A stretch of 44,805 bases of DNA from Candidatus Neomarinimicrobiota bacterium (lineage in GTDB: Bacteria > Fidelibacterota > Marinisomatia > Marinisomatales > S15-B10): positions 1 to 44,805 of the forward strand of contig JASLRT010000103.1 of NCBI GenBank assembly GCA_030743815.1. The letters run 5' to 3'. The position numbers and the translations under genes are program-made. Numbering within the stretch: the first letter of the stretch is position 1; every line of letters starts with the position of its first letter. The notes under the pieces were generated by a model. It had not been told where the DNA came from. It searched no databases and saw nothing but the letters and a program-made list of their open reading frames with translations. Of the stretch, positions 18,805 to 27,789 are shown one piece after another.

Positions 18805-19473
18805 ATGAATAGAATACAAGTTCCGATTTTTGAATTGGAGAACACGCGGGTTGATATTGGTGGAAGGTCGATCCTGAAAATAGGGAAGTTTCAATTCCAT
18901 CGGGGAACTATCTACGGTATTGTCGGTTCGGTAGGCGCTGGTAAGACGACACTGCTTAGTTTGCTTGCGGGAAGAATGGTCCCCACGGAAGGTTCCGTAT
19001 TATATGAGAAAGAACCGTTTGAGAAATCTTGGCTGGGTAAGCTTAAGGTACCGACGGATATATATATGCTTGATAATGAAGGTGCTGCCGCACAGGGTTC
19101 TGTCACAAGTTTCTTCAAACAAAGTGTGCCGCAACGGCTTGAATATATCCAGAGTCAATACTACTCCAAGCCGGCTTACGCTCAGGATTGGGAAATGGCG
19201 GTCAATAAATTGTCGCGCGGACAAGTCTACAGGATGAATATGATTGCTGCTATCGAATCTGATCCCAAGGTGCTCATCGCGGACGATTACGGTCTTCATT
19301 TCGACAAATCTATAAGCAGAGATTTCAACCGCCGTATCAATCATAGCGCTAAATCGAGAGGTACGACCGCAATTCTATCAAGCACAAGTATGTTTGATCT
19401 CAAGAGTGTAGCCGCAGTTGTGATAACGCTGGACAACGGTCACATTTCTCAAGTTCGCTCTCTGAAAAAATAG
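18805..19473 (+). CDS. Lone ABC-type ATPase domain protein with altered catalytic loops
   Basis: The roughly 222-residue protein is an ABC nucleotide-binding domain. Walker A is GSVGAGKT (41-48) and the signature is LSRGQ (136-140). Other motifs deviate: Walker B reads VLIADDYG, with Asp161 where the catalytic Glu is expected. The switch-His region reads ILSSTSMFD without His, and the Q-loop region (YMLDNEG) lacks Gln. No permease or partner gene adjoins, and there is no second domain. It may bind ATP and dimerise but hydrolyse slowly. AGGAG lies 6 bases before ATG 18805 and 3 before ATG 18802. Role unknown. Confidence 0.8.
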   Translation: MNRIQVPIFELENTRVDIGGRSILKIGKFQFHRGTIYGIVGSVGAGKTTLLSLLAGRMVPTEGSVLYEKEPFEKSWLGKLKVPTDIYMLDNEGAAAQGSVTSFFKQSVPQRLEYIQSQYYSKPAYAQDWEMAVNKLSRGQVYRMNMIAAIESDPKVLIADDYGLHFDKSISRDFNRRINHSAKSRGTTAILSSTSMFDLKSVAAVVITLDNGHISQVRSLKK

Positions 19474-19484
19474 AATCTTTTCTT

Positions 19485-20432
19485 GTGACGACAGGGATCG
19501 TATACTCGGAAAGATATAAGGACCACGTGACGGGCTCCTACCACCCGGAATCTCCTGCGCGTATGAGCGCTGTCATGGAAGGATTGAGAAACTCACCGCT
19601 ATGGACTTCTGTTAAACAGATTGATCCCATCCTCGCCGAGACAAAACTGATACAGTTGGTTCACCCCGAATCTCACGTCAGCAAAGTGAAGGACATCTGT
19701 CTCTCTGGTATTTCGTTGCTTGATGGGGGAGACACAACTGTATGTGAAGACTCTTATTCTATTGCGCTGCTGGCGGCTGGCGGTATTAAAGCCGGTGTTG
19801 ACGGTATTTTCTCGGAAGATATCCGCAACGCCTTCTGCGTGATCCGCCCGCCGGGGCACCATGCGGAACTGACTCAGTGCATGGGCTTCTGCCTGTTTAA
19901 TAATGCCGCAATCGCCGCTCGCTATGCTCAGCATCAATATGGGGCGGAAAAGATCTTCATCCTCGATTGGGATGTACACCACGGCAATGGGACTCAGCAT
20001 CTCTTCGAAAATGATGCTACTGTTTTCTATCTCAGTCTTCATCAGTTTCCCTATTATCCGGGGACTGGCGATTCATCAGAAACGGGACGCGGAGACGGTC
20101 TCGGAACTACCCGGAACTTCCCGCTGTCCACCGGTTCTGGTGATGAATCTTATCTCGATATTTTCGAGAATTCCATTCCTGAGATTATGACGTCTTTTTC
20201 TCCCGACTTGATCATTCTCTCCACTGGATTCGATGCCCATTTTCGCGATCCCCTGGCCAATATGAATGTCTCGACCGAAGCTTTTCACCGCATGTCGGAG
20301 GTGGTGGTCAGCCTGGCTGACGAAGTATGTAACGGAAGGATCCTCTCCATACTGGAGGGAGGTTATGATCCTGCGGCCCTTGCGAAAAGTAGTGAAGCTC
20401 ATGTACAGGCTCTAATGGCAGCCGGCGACTGA
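19485..20432 (+). CDS. Histone deacetylase-family (AcuC/acetylpolyamine amidohydrolase-like) hydrolase
   Basis: The 315-residue product has the arginase/deacetylase fold. Visible motifs are GSYHPESPARM, RPPGHHAE with the His pair of the charge relay, FCLFNNAAIAARYAQ, DWDVHHGNGTQ (zinc-binding Asp and His) and LSTGFDAHFRDPLANM (third zinc ligand Asp). Bacterial members remove acetyl groups from small molecules or proteins. The substrate is not determined. It starts at GTG 19485, only 12 bases after the ABC ATPase, and precedes gpmI by 10 bases, so it is part of the long + strand operon. Confidence 0.92.
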   Translation: MTTGIVYSERYKDHVTGSYHPESPARMSAVMEGLRNSPLWTSVKQIDPILAETKLIQLVHPESHVSKVKDICLSGISLLDGGDTTVCEDSYSIALLAAGGIKAGVDGIFSEDIRNAFCVIRPPGHHAELTQCMGFCLFNNAAIAARYAQHQYGAEKIFILDWDVHHGNGTQHLFENDATVFYLSLHQFPYYPGTGDSSETGRGDGLGTTRNFPLSTGSGDESYLDIFENSIPEIMTSFSPDLIILSTGFDAHFRDPLANMNVSTEAFHRMSEVVVSLADEVCNGRILSILEGGYDPAALAKSSEAHVQALMAAGD

Positions 20433-20442
20433 TCGAAAAGTT

Positions 20443-21984
20443 ATGGCAACAGCTAGGCAAAAGTTTATCCTCATTATTCTCGATGGTCTCGGATTACGGG
20501 ATGCGCGGGAAGCGAACGCCTTCGTTCTTGCAAGAACACCGATATTTGATCGCCTTTTCTCGACCTGTCCATGGACATCCATCGAGGCGTCCGGAGAAGC
20601 GGTGGGGTTGCCGACGGGCGTAATCGGTAATTCAGAAGTTGGACATACGACAATCGGTGCGGGGCGGATCGTCAAGCACGACCTGATCAGAGTAAACGAT
20701 GCTGTGGATGACAGGTCGCTTGGGAAGAGGAGTGAGTTTGCCGCCGTTATCGACTATGTGCGCCAAAAAGAGTGTTCACTCCATCTTATGGGACTTGTTT
20801 CAGACGGGGGTGTTCACAGTCATATTGATCATTGTCTTGAACTGCTCTCTGTTGTTAAGGAAACCGGCCTGGAAAATGTGTGCCTCCACGCCATCACGGA
20901 TGGCCGAGATACTTCACCTCGTGGCGGCAAGGATTATGTGAGACAGATTATTGACAGAATGAACGAACTTGAGCTCGGGGAAATATCTACCATTACAGGC
21001 AGATACTTTGCCATGGATCGAGACAAACGTTGGGACAGGACTGAGAAAGCTTACCGGGCTATGATGGCAGGTGAAGGTGAACCGGCATCAGACGCCATCA
21101 TAGCGATAGAGAAATCGTACGCCAACGGTGTTACAGACGAGTTTATCGAACCGATAATCGTAACGGACGACTCTGAAAAAATCTCAACTGTCGGCCCAGA
21201 TGATGCTCTCTTCTGTTTCAATTTCCGCGCTGACAGGATGAGGCAGATATGCCGTGCAATAGGCGACGAGCGGTTTGACAAATTCACTACGGTGCAGCAG
21301 CCGGTTTTTCTTACGAGCATGACCAGTTATGACAGTTCATTTTCCTTCCCGGTCATGTTCGAGCCAGTAGAGATTTCACAGCAGCTTGGCACCTTGTTGC
21401 AAGAAAGTGGGTATCGACAGCTTCGGGTGGCCGAAACAGAAAAATATGCTCACGTCACCTATTTCTTCAATTGTGGTGAAGAATCGCCATTTCCCAATGA
21501 GAAAAGGATTCTGGTGCAATCACCCAGGGTAGCCACATACGATCTGATGCCTGAAATGAGTGCCTACGGAATTCAAGATACAGTCCTGCGTGCCTTTGAT
21601 TCTGATCAATTCGACTGCGCTGTCATGAATCTTGCCAATCCTGATATGGTGGGTCATACAGGCAATCTTGAAGCGGCTGTAAGAGCGACAGAGGTGTCTG
21701 ATTCTGTTCTCGGAGAAGTGCTCGATGCTGTTATAGATTCTGGAGCGATGGCGATAGTTACGGCAGATCACGGCAATTGCGAAATGATGATTGATGAGCA
21801 GACCGGTGATGAGCACACCGCTCACACGATGAATCCTGTCCCATTTGTCCTTGTGAATGCTGATTCTTCCACGGGTCTGAGGCAGGGAGGCGGTCTGGCG
21901 GATGTAGCCCCCACAATACTCGATCTGCTGAATATTCCCGCGCCGGAGGAAATGACGGGGAGATCTCTTCTACTAAAACAATGA
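20443..21984 (+). CDS. gpmI: 2,3-bisphosphoglycerate-independent phosphoglycerate mutase
   Basis: The 513-residue enzyme interconverts 3- and 2-phosphoglycerate in glycolysis using two metal ions and a phosphoserine. Landmarks are LIILDGLGLRDAREANAF (metal Asp), GNSEVGHTTIGAGR with nucleophile Ser64, HAITDGRDTSPRGG, TITGRYFAMDRDKRWDR, NFRADRMRQI, AETEKYAHVTYFFNCG, ANPDMVGHTG, ADHGNCEMM and EHTAHTMNPVPF. Length and motif order are standard. It overlaps the heptose kinase gene by 4 bases (ATGA). Confidence 0.98.
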   Translation: MATARQKFILIILDGLGLRDAREANAFVLARTPIFDRLFSTCPWTSIEASGEAVGLPTGVIGNSEVGHTTIGAGRIVKHDLIRVNDAVDDRSLGKRSEFAAVIDYVRQKECSLHLMGLVSDGGVHSHIDHCLELLSVVKETGLENVCLHAITDGRDTSPRGGKDYVRQIIDRMNELELGEISTITGRYFAMDRDKRWDRTEKAYRAMMAGEGEPASDAIIAIEKSYANGVTDEFIEPIIVTDDSEKISTVGPDDALFCFNFRADRMRQICRAIGDERFDKFTTVQQPVFLTSMTSYDSSFSFPVMFEPVEISQQLGTLLQESGYRQLRVAETEKYAHVTYFFNCGEESPFPNEKRILVQSPRVATYDLMPEMSAYGIQDTVLRAFDSDQFDCAVMNLANPDMVGHTGNLEAAVRATEVSDSVLGEVLDAVIDSGAMAIVTADHGNCEMMIDEQTGDEHTAHTMNPVPFVLVNADSSTGLRQGGGLADVAPTILDLLNIPAPEEMTGRSLLLKQ

Positions 21985-22964
21985 AATCTGATCGATACAG
22001 AGAGCTGGAATCGCATTTTGAGTCGAAAAAGGTGCTAGTGGTAGGTGATCTTATGCTCGATAATTATCTGTGGGGTGACGCTGACAGAATTTCGCCTGAA
22101 GCGCCTGTTCCCGTGGTGAAGATCAGTTCTTCCAGTGCAAACCCTGGTGGTGCAGGCAATGTGGCTTACAACTTGAGTTCTCTTGGAGCGGATGCGCATC
22201 TAGTCGGCGTGGTGGGCGACGACAAGGACGGCACCACTCTTCACACAATCCTGAAGAATCTGAAGGTTAACGTGAACGGTATCATCGCAGATCCCGGCAG
22301 GCAAACTACGGTGAAGACGCGCATCATAGCTCATAGCCAGCAGGTCGTGCGGACAGATTGGGAAACTTCAGATTATGTGGCGGATGATTTGAAAGATCGA
22401 TTACTGGCGATAGTGAATGAAAAACTTGCCGTCTGTGACGCTGTTATTCTGCAAGACTACAACAAGGGTGTCCTTTCGCCACAGATGATTGAAGCAATTA
22501 TAAGCACCGCCCGGGAACAGAATGTTCCTATTTACGCGGATCCGAAGTTCGACCACTTTTTCAGCTATGCGAATGTTACTATGATGAAACCTAATCTCGG
22601 TGAGGCTTCTCAGGCTGCCGGCGTTGATCTGACGGCGGAAGGTATACTAGAACAGGAAGGGCCGAAACTTCGTCAAAAACTTGACTGTGAATTACTTCTC
22701 ATTACCCGTGGTGAAAAGGGGATGTCTCTATTCGATGGAACGGGGCATCGGGCAATCCCAACGAAGGCGAGGCAGGTACACGATGTATCCGGTGCCGGAG
22801 ATACAGTTATTGCAACCTTCAGCCTTTCTCATATCGCCGGTGGTTCACCCGATGAAGCAGCAGAAATCGCTATTTTTGCGGCTGGCGCCGTGTGTGAAGA
22901 AGTGGGTGTTGTACCCATTACAAAGGAGAATCTTCACGAAATCATCATTTCGGATAACGTGTAG
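21981..22964 (+). CDS. rfaE1: D-glycero-beta-D-manno-heptose-7-phosphate kinase (RfaE domain I)
   Basis: The 327-residue protein is a PfkB-family sugar kinase equal to the N-terminal half of HldE. It has VVGDLMLDNYLWGDADRISPEAPVPVV (substrate-site region), NPGGAGNVAYNLSSLGA and the catalytic DVSGAGDTVIATF. It phosphorylates heptose 7-phosphate at C1 in ADP-heptose synthesis for LPS inner core, implying a Gram-negative envelope. The nucleotidyltransferase domain is absent, so the cytidylyl/adenylyl transfer must be encoded by a separate gene outside the window. Confidence 0.93.
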   Translation: MKSDRYRELESHFESKKVLVVGDLMLDNYLWGDADRISPEAPVPVVKISSSSANPGGAGNVAYNLSSLGADAHLVGVVGDDKDGTTLHTILKNLKVNVNGIIADPGRQTTVKTRIIAHSQQVVRTDWETSDYVADDLKDRLLAIVNEKLAVCDAVILQDYNKGVLSPQMIEAIISTAREQNVPIYADPKFDHFFSYANVTMMKPNLGEASQAAGVDLTAEGILEQEGPKLRQKLDCELLLITRGEKGMSLFDGTGHRAIPTKARQVHDVSGAGDTVIATFSLSHIAGGSPDEAAEIAIFAAGAVCEEVGVVPITKENLHEIIISDNV

Positions 22965-24651
22965 CTCAATCCTATTCCGCCGCGTAAGGCCTCTCTCAGT
23001 TGTAGCCCTTTCATGCCTGACGAGCTTAATAGCTCAGAAGGATGTGCGCTACGATCCGTGGGATTGGATAACATATAAAAACAGCAACTTCGTTTCATCT
23101 ATTGCCGAGGGGCAGGAGTATATCTACTTCGGTACCAACGGCGGTGTCGTCCGCTATCACATTTTCGGCAAATTCTGGGACTTCCCCATCACACGCTCTC
23201 AAGGACTCCCTGATGATGAGATAACCGCCGTCTACTATGATTTGCAGACAGATATTCTTTGGGCTGCGTCAGAGACTACTTTGAGTCTCTCAATGGACGG
23301 AGGACGACTGTGGCATACGACTACTAAAGAAGAACTCGGCTTAAGACCAGCGGAAAGAATCATCAGACTTGGGTCGACATCCATTGATGTCTTGTGTGTC
23401 ACTACAGGCCAGATACTCAGGATAGACCGTCTCTCTGGATTCGTTATCTCTCCTTACGCTCAGATACCGCAGGAGGATGTAAACTGGGGAAGTCGACCGC
23501 AGACCGGGGCCGGGCGAGTGGAATCTGTACTGAACGATTTCACGGCGACACAGGGGTGGGTAAACGACTTGGGGATTTTTCATGGACCGGGGTTTCAGGA
23601 AGCAGCCGTTTCAACAATGCTTGTGGATCGGTTTGGCGATATCTGGGTCGGGACATGGGGAGGGCCCATCTTCTACGGCAATTTCCAGATGAGACTTCTG
23701 GAACCTCTTGAGTACGGTCCAACGCAGACCAATGCCGAGACTATTTTACCTTCAGCGGACGGTTTATGGACAGCGGGCGTTGCGGCAGGGAGTGACCGAT
23801 CGGGTATCACACTTTACGATCCCCGGCGCGGAATATGGGATTACTACCGGGACGGTACTGAAATAATGTTTGGTGAGGCCGACGTCCTGTGTGCGGTACT
23901 TGTGGAGCAAGAGTGGTGGTTCGGTACAACTTCCGGGATTCAGGTTTTTACGCCGGAGAAAGATTCGTGGTTTCTGATCTCGGAAGCGAAGGGGTTACCT
24001 GACATCCATGTTACCAGGATCGCCTATGACGGTCAATATGTTTATGCCGGGACACCCTCGGGAATCGTCAGAATCCAGCCGCTTACGAGAAAGCGAGTGC
24101 CGTGGGAACTGGCTGGAGCATTCAGGAATTTGCCTGTCAGAGAACTCCACTGGGATGGTGATTATCTGTGGCTTTCTAGCAGCTTCGATCTCTGGCGGTG
24201 GCAATCTTCCGCGGGTGAAAGCAGGAGGCTGGCGTTAACTAATTCAAGATTACCGGGTCTAACTGAAAAAGAGACAGGACTTCTCTCGCCTGTCAGCGCT
24301 ATTGCATCTTCTGATAGGATGGTTTATTTTGGCGATGAGTTTGGACTCCTCTCCTATGATAAAATCACTGGTAAATGGAGCAGATTTTCTGGCAAAGCAG
24401 GTCTCGTTGGTTTTGAGATACTGTCACTGGCGCTGAGCGGGAATCCGTCATCAGACGATGTCATCATCTGGATGGGAACCACAAAAGGTGTTATAGCCTT
24501 TAATAGTGCAACAGGATATGTCAGGCATTTTACAGAGAAAGACGGTTTGTCATCTGATAGAGTCCGTACAGTCATCATCGATGGAAAAACAGCGTGGTTC
24601 GGAACACCGGAAGGACTTGTTCGTTTTCAGTGGGAGGAGTATCTGAAATGA
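22906..24651 (+). CDS. Secreted beta-propeller protein (two-component-regulator-propeller type repeats)
   Basis: The protein of about 580 residues has a hydrophobic signal-like segment (VRPLSVVALSCLTSLIAQ) followed by repeats of the Reg_prop type: GLPDDEITAVYYD, DRFGDIWVGTWGG, KGLPDIHVTRIAYDG, YVYAGTPSGIVRI and DGLSSDRVRTVIIDG with AWFGTPEGLVRF. These form a seven-bladed propeller in hybrid two-component sensors, but no kinase domain follows here. The start is unclear: there is no ATG near the signal peptide, only GTG 22906 or TTG 22909 inside the heptose kinase gene. The stop overlaps the next gene (ATGA). Confidence 0.78.
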   Translation: MLYPLQRRIFTKSSFRITCSSILFRRVRPLSVVALSCLTSLIAQKDVRYDPWDWITYKNSNFVSSIAEGQEYIYFGTNGGVVRYHIFGKFWDFPITRSQGLPDDEITAVYYDLQTDILWAASETTLSLSMDGGRLWHTTTKEELGLRPAERIIRLGSTSIDVLCVTTGQILRIDRLSGFVISPYAQIPQEDVNWGSRPQTGAGRVESVLNDFTATQGWVNDLGIFHGPGFQEAAVSTMLVDRFGDIWVGTWGGPIFYGNFQMRLLEPLEYGPTQTNAETILPSADGLWTAGVAAGSDRSGITLYDPRRGIWDYYRDGTEIMFGEADVLCAVLVEQEWWFGTTSGIQVFTPEKDSWFLISEAKGLPDIHVTRIAYDGQYVYAGTPSGIVRIQPLTRKRVPWELAGAFRNLPVRELHWDGDYLWLSSSFDLWRWQSSAGESRRLALTNSRLPGLTEKETGLLSPVSAIASSDRMVYFGDEFGLLSYDKITGKWSRFSGKAGLVGFEILSLALSGNPSSDDVIIWMGTTKGVIAFNSATGYVRHFTEKDGLSSDRVRTVIIDGKTAWFGTPEGLVRFQWEEYLK

Positions 24652-25910
24652 ATCGGTTCTTAGTCTGGGTTACTTTTTTTGCCATTCTGCCGTCGATTGG
24701 TCTGTCTCAGAGGTTCAGATCGAAGCAGAAGACACTGGGCATCCCGTATTTCCAGGTTATCGTTCCCGGCTATCCTACCGCAAATCCTGATTCAGTGAGA
24801 ATTGACGTTATTGCGCGAGTCCCCTTCGACGCCATACAGTTTCTCAAGAAAGAGGGAACATTTGAGGCACAGTTTGAACTATCTATCGACATCCTCAATG
24901 AAGATGAAAAGAAGGTTAGCGGTAAGATTTCCAGCTACTCGGTCAACAGTAACGAATTCCGCCAGACGATTTCTCCGAAAAGCTACGAACTGGTGAGAGA
25001 GTCTTTTGTTGTTGCTACGGGTGAGTACAGTTGTGAAGTGTCGGTTACGGATAAGGATACGCACAAATCCGGCCACCAGACTATTAAACTTGATCTGATG
25101 CGTTTCGGCGAGGGAGTTGCATTGAGTGATTTACTATTGATCGATCCTCAAGACATGAGCGATTTGTCCGCGGGTGGAATTCCACGAATCCCGTATCATC
25201 TGACAGGAACTGATACGGTTTTCTATCTCTACTATGAAGCGCGAGTGACTCCAGGGGAATTTGAGCTTACAGTGGATATGATTACGGTGGATGACGAATC
25301 ACTGAGCAATGAGACATTGACCCGATCGTCAGGTGAAGGAGTCATGAGAGAAATACTCAAACTACTCAGGCCGGCCAGTGCCGGGAACAAGTTTAAGATT
25401 CAATTATCGCTTGCCCAGGGAGAGGAGAAATCGACTACAGATATCGTGGTTGAAAGCAGGTGGAGAGGTCTGACATCGCGTGTTTCGAATATGGAGGATG
25501 CTATTGAACAGGTCAGATATATCGCCACATCGAAAGAGTACAAAAAACTGAGGAAAGCAAAAAAAGACAAGAAAGAACAGTTCTTTAAGGAATTCTGGCA
25601 AAATAGAGATCCATCTCCCGAAACGCCCGAAAATGAACTGATGGATGAATACTATCGTAGAGTTCAATACTGCAACAACAAGTTCGGTTCATGGCAAAAC
25701 GGGTGGAAGACACCTATGGGAATGATATTCATTCTTTTCGGCCCACCTGACGATATTGAGATAAATCTCCACGCCAGGGACGGCCGCTCTTATCAGAGGT
25801 GGCACTATTATGCTATTAGCCGGTCGTTCCTCTTTGTCGATTTTAACGGTTTTGGCGATTACGAACTCGTGGAACCCTACAATTCTCCCTACGGTACACG
25901 CCGATTCTGA
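24648..25910 (+). CDS. GWxTD domain-containing secreted protein
   Basis: The 420-residue protein starts with a signal peptide (MNRFLVWVTFFAILPSIGLSQ). It contains two beta-rich regions and a C-terminal GWxTD-type domain: KKLRKAKKDKKEQFFKEFW, RDPSPETPENELMDEYYRRV, FGSWQNGWKTPMGMIFILFGPPDDIE and YQRWHYYA. The name-giving motif reads GWKTP rather than GWxTD. Such proteins are common in Bacteroidota and Marinimicrobia; their function is unknown. A GGAGG precedes the ATG, which overlaps the propeller gene's stop, so both may work together at the cell envelope. Confidence 0.88.
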   Translation: MNRFLVWVTFFAILPSIGLSQRFRSKQKTLGIPYFQVIVPGYPTANPDSVRIDVIARVPFDAIQFLKKEGTFEAQFELSIDILNEDEKKVSGKISSYSVNSNEFRQTISPKSYELVRESFVVATGEYSCEVSVTDKDTHKSGHQTIKLDLMRFGEGVALSDLLLIDPQDMSDLSAGGIPRIPYHLTGTDTVFYLYYEARVTPGEFELTVDMITVDDESLSNETLTRSSGEGVMREILKLLRPASAGNKFKIQLSLAQGEEKSTTDIVVESRWRGLTSRVSNMEDAIEQVRYIATSKEYKKLRKAKKDKKEQFFKEFWQNRDPSPETPENELMDEYYRRVQYCNNKFGSWQNGWKTPMGMIFILFGPPDDIEINLHARDGRSYQRWHYYAISRSFLFVDFNGFGDYELVEPYNSPYGTRRF

Positions 25911-25911
25911 C

Positions 25912-26976
25912 ATGGCCATGAAGCTAGCTGTTATCCCCGGAGATGGAGTCGGCCCAGAAATCGTAAACGAGGCGGTAAAACTTTTGAAAACGGTGGACGA
26001 ACTCAACAATCTCGGTATCGAAATGATGGAGTTTGATCTCAGCGCCAGTCATTACGCAGAAACGGGGCTGGCCCTTCCTAATACTGTCATTAAGACATTG
26101 TCAGAACAGGCGGATGCTGTCTTACTCGGTCCTCTTGGAGATCCCGCCATTTCAGATGGACGCTACGCCCGGGAGGTCGTTTCCGGGCTGGTAACAAACC
26201 TCAATTTTCCCATCGTCCTCCGCGAGGTGAAACTCCTGTCAGCTGATCTCTCTCCAATGACCACTCTTGCGGAAGGCGATCTCGATTTTTCACTGATTAC
26301 TGAGGGGACAACCGGTTTTCAGTCTAACTTGGGAGGGACTGTTGATGCGGGACACGAGAACGAGGTTGTAATAGAGCAGGAGGTCAATACCCGCCGCCGG
26401 ATTGAAAGGGCGGTACGCTTTGCATTTGACTGGGCAGTCAAACAGGAGCGAAACACGGTGACTATGGTCTACGGAGCGAAAACTCAAAAGTACAGTCAGG
26501 AATTGTGGCTGCGTATTTTCAAAGAGGTTGGTGAATCATTTGATAAAATATCCACTGTCACGATTCGCCCCGACGCTTTCATCCAGCGCTTCGTCAACAC
26601 TCCTGATCAGTTCGACGTGGTTGTCACTGAGCACACGTTTGGCTCGGTAATCTCTTCTCTCGCCACAGCGTTTGTCGGCGGTCACGGACTGGCTTCTGTG
26701 GCGCATGTCAATCCAGACGGGAAGGGTCTCTTCCGTCCACTGCATCCGCTTTCGACCAAGTATGCAGGCAAGGATTACGCTAATCCCATGGGCATCATGA
26801 TGGGGGTTAGTTTGCTCTTGAAGCTAGATGGGCATGCAGAAATCACCAGTTCTATTGAAGCTTCGCTCAAGAAAGCGGTGGAAAGCGGCTGGACCACTCG
26901 CGATTTAAGTGGGAGTATGGGAACAAGCGAACTGGGTGACTACATCTGTTCCTATTTGACAGAAAGACACGCATGA
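25912..26976 (+). CDS. Divergent isocitrate/isopropylmalate dehydrogenase-family protein
   Basis: The 354-residue protein has the family's N-terminal VIPGDGVGPEIVNEAVKLL, the DAVLLGPLGDP segment, and a C-terminal KDYANPMGIMMGVSLLLKLDG like the family's NP-x-A region. The metal site is changed: where LeuB has FGDILSDEA this protein reads FGSVISSLA, replacing both Mg-binding aspartates by Ser245 and Ser249. The LeuB/ICDH substrate loop (RELTGG or RENTEG) reads TEGTTG. No leu genes are nearby, so it should not be called LeuB. ATG 25912 is chosen over an upstream start inside the GWxTD gene. Confidence 0.82.
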   Translation: MAMKLAVIPGDGVGPEIVNEAVKLLKTVDELNNLGIEMMEFDLSASHYAETGLALPNTVIKTLSEQADAVLLGPLGDPAISDGRYAREVVSGLVTNLNFPIVLREVKLLSADLSPMTTLAEGDLDFSLITEGTTGFQSNLGGTVDAGHENEVVIEQEVNTRRRIERAVRFAFDWAVKQERNTVTMVYGAKTQKYSQELWLRIFKEVGESFDKISTVTIRPDAFIQRFVNTPDQFDVVVTEHTFGSVISSLATAFVGGHGLASVAHVNPDGKGLFRPLHPLSTKYAGKDYANPMGIMMGVSLLLKLDGHAEITSSIEASLKKAVESGWTTRDLSGSMGTSELGDYICSYLTERHA

Positions 26977-27776
26977 AACGTCCGTTTTCGCATTCCAGTC
27001 TTTCTTCCTTCGAACGGTGTCCTGCAAAGTACAAGTTTTATTATCTGGAAGGGATCGAGAAACCGCACGAAAGTGTAGAATCGTTTCTTGGGAGGCGTGT
27101 TCATGAATCACTCGAATTTCTCTACGGTGAGGTTGGTGACGGTAAGACACTGTTCTTTGATCATATCAGCGATCATTTTAGAAATTCGTGGGAGACCGCA
27201 TGGCATAAACATATCGTCATCGTTGATCCGCAACTGTCGCCCCGCGACTATTTCCAGATAGGTGAACAGTGCCTGGCGTGGTACTTTAGAACGTATCATC
27301 CGTTTGAAGAATCTGTTGAAGGGATCGAGGTAGAAATCGTCTTCAAACTGGCCGAAGATGATAAGTTCAAGATAAAAGGCATTATTGACCGTCTCGATAG
27401 AAATGACGGCAAATGGGAGATACACGACTACAAAACTTCCAAACGTGCAATGACTCAAGCCGCGGCCGATAAAGACAGGCAACTAGCCCTTTATCAGATC
27501 GGTCTTGAAAATCTGTACGATGAAGTTGAAGAGGTGGACCTTATCTGGCATTTTGTGAGGAAAGGTGATACCGTCCGAACTCGCAAGACCCCGCATCAGA
27601 TTGATGAGTTGAAATCTTCTATTCGTAAACTGGTAGCAAAGATTGAGGAGCGGATCGTGAGAGGAGGACCTTTTCTGCCACGACCGACACCGCTGTGCAA
27701 CTGGTGTTATTACTGGGATGAATGCCCCGCCAAGCGAGAGCATAATCCCTTTGTGAAAGCCGGCGCCACAGCCTAA
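26973..27776 (+). CDS. Fe-S PD-(D/E)XK nuclease (RecB/AddB/Cas4-like)
   Basis: The 267-residue protein has a complete RecB-type nuclease core: GRRVHESLEFL (His motif), IKGIIDRLDR (metal Asp), EIHDYKTSK (D-x-K) and DRQLALYQIG (QxxxY). Cysteine 16 (FERCPAKYKF) and C242, C245 and C251 (CNWCYYWDEC) match the 4Fe-4S arrangement of AddB and Cas4. It is a probable single- or double-strand DNA exonuclease. There is no CRISPR array or helicase beside it. It overlaps the preceding gene by 4 bases and precedes RNase H by 13 bases. Confidence 0.9.
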   Translation: MKRPFSHSSLSSFERCPAKYKFYYLEGIEKPHESVESFLGRRVHESLEFLYGEVGDGKTLFFDHISDHFRNSWETAWHKHIVIVDPQLSPRDYFQIGEQCLAWYFRTYHPFEESVEGIEVEIVFKLAEDDKFKIKGIIDRLDRNDGKWEIHDYKTSKRAMTQAAADKDRQLALYQIGLENLYDEVEEVDLIWHFVRKGDTVRTRKTPHQIDELKSSIRKLVAKIEERIVRGGPFLPRPTPLCNWCYYWDECPAKREHNPFVKAGATA

Positions 27777-27789
27777 TTTCTCCGCCGTT

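Noticed and set aside
26973-27776. Interpretation of the Fe-S nuclease as Cas4
   Set aside because: No CRISPR array or other cas gene is present in the window; the family also includes AddB and other RecB-like nucleases.
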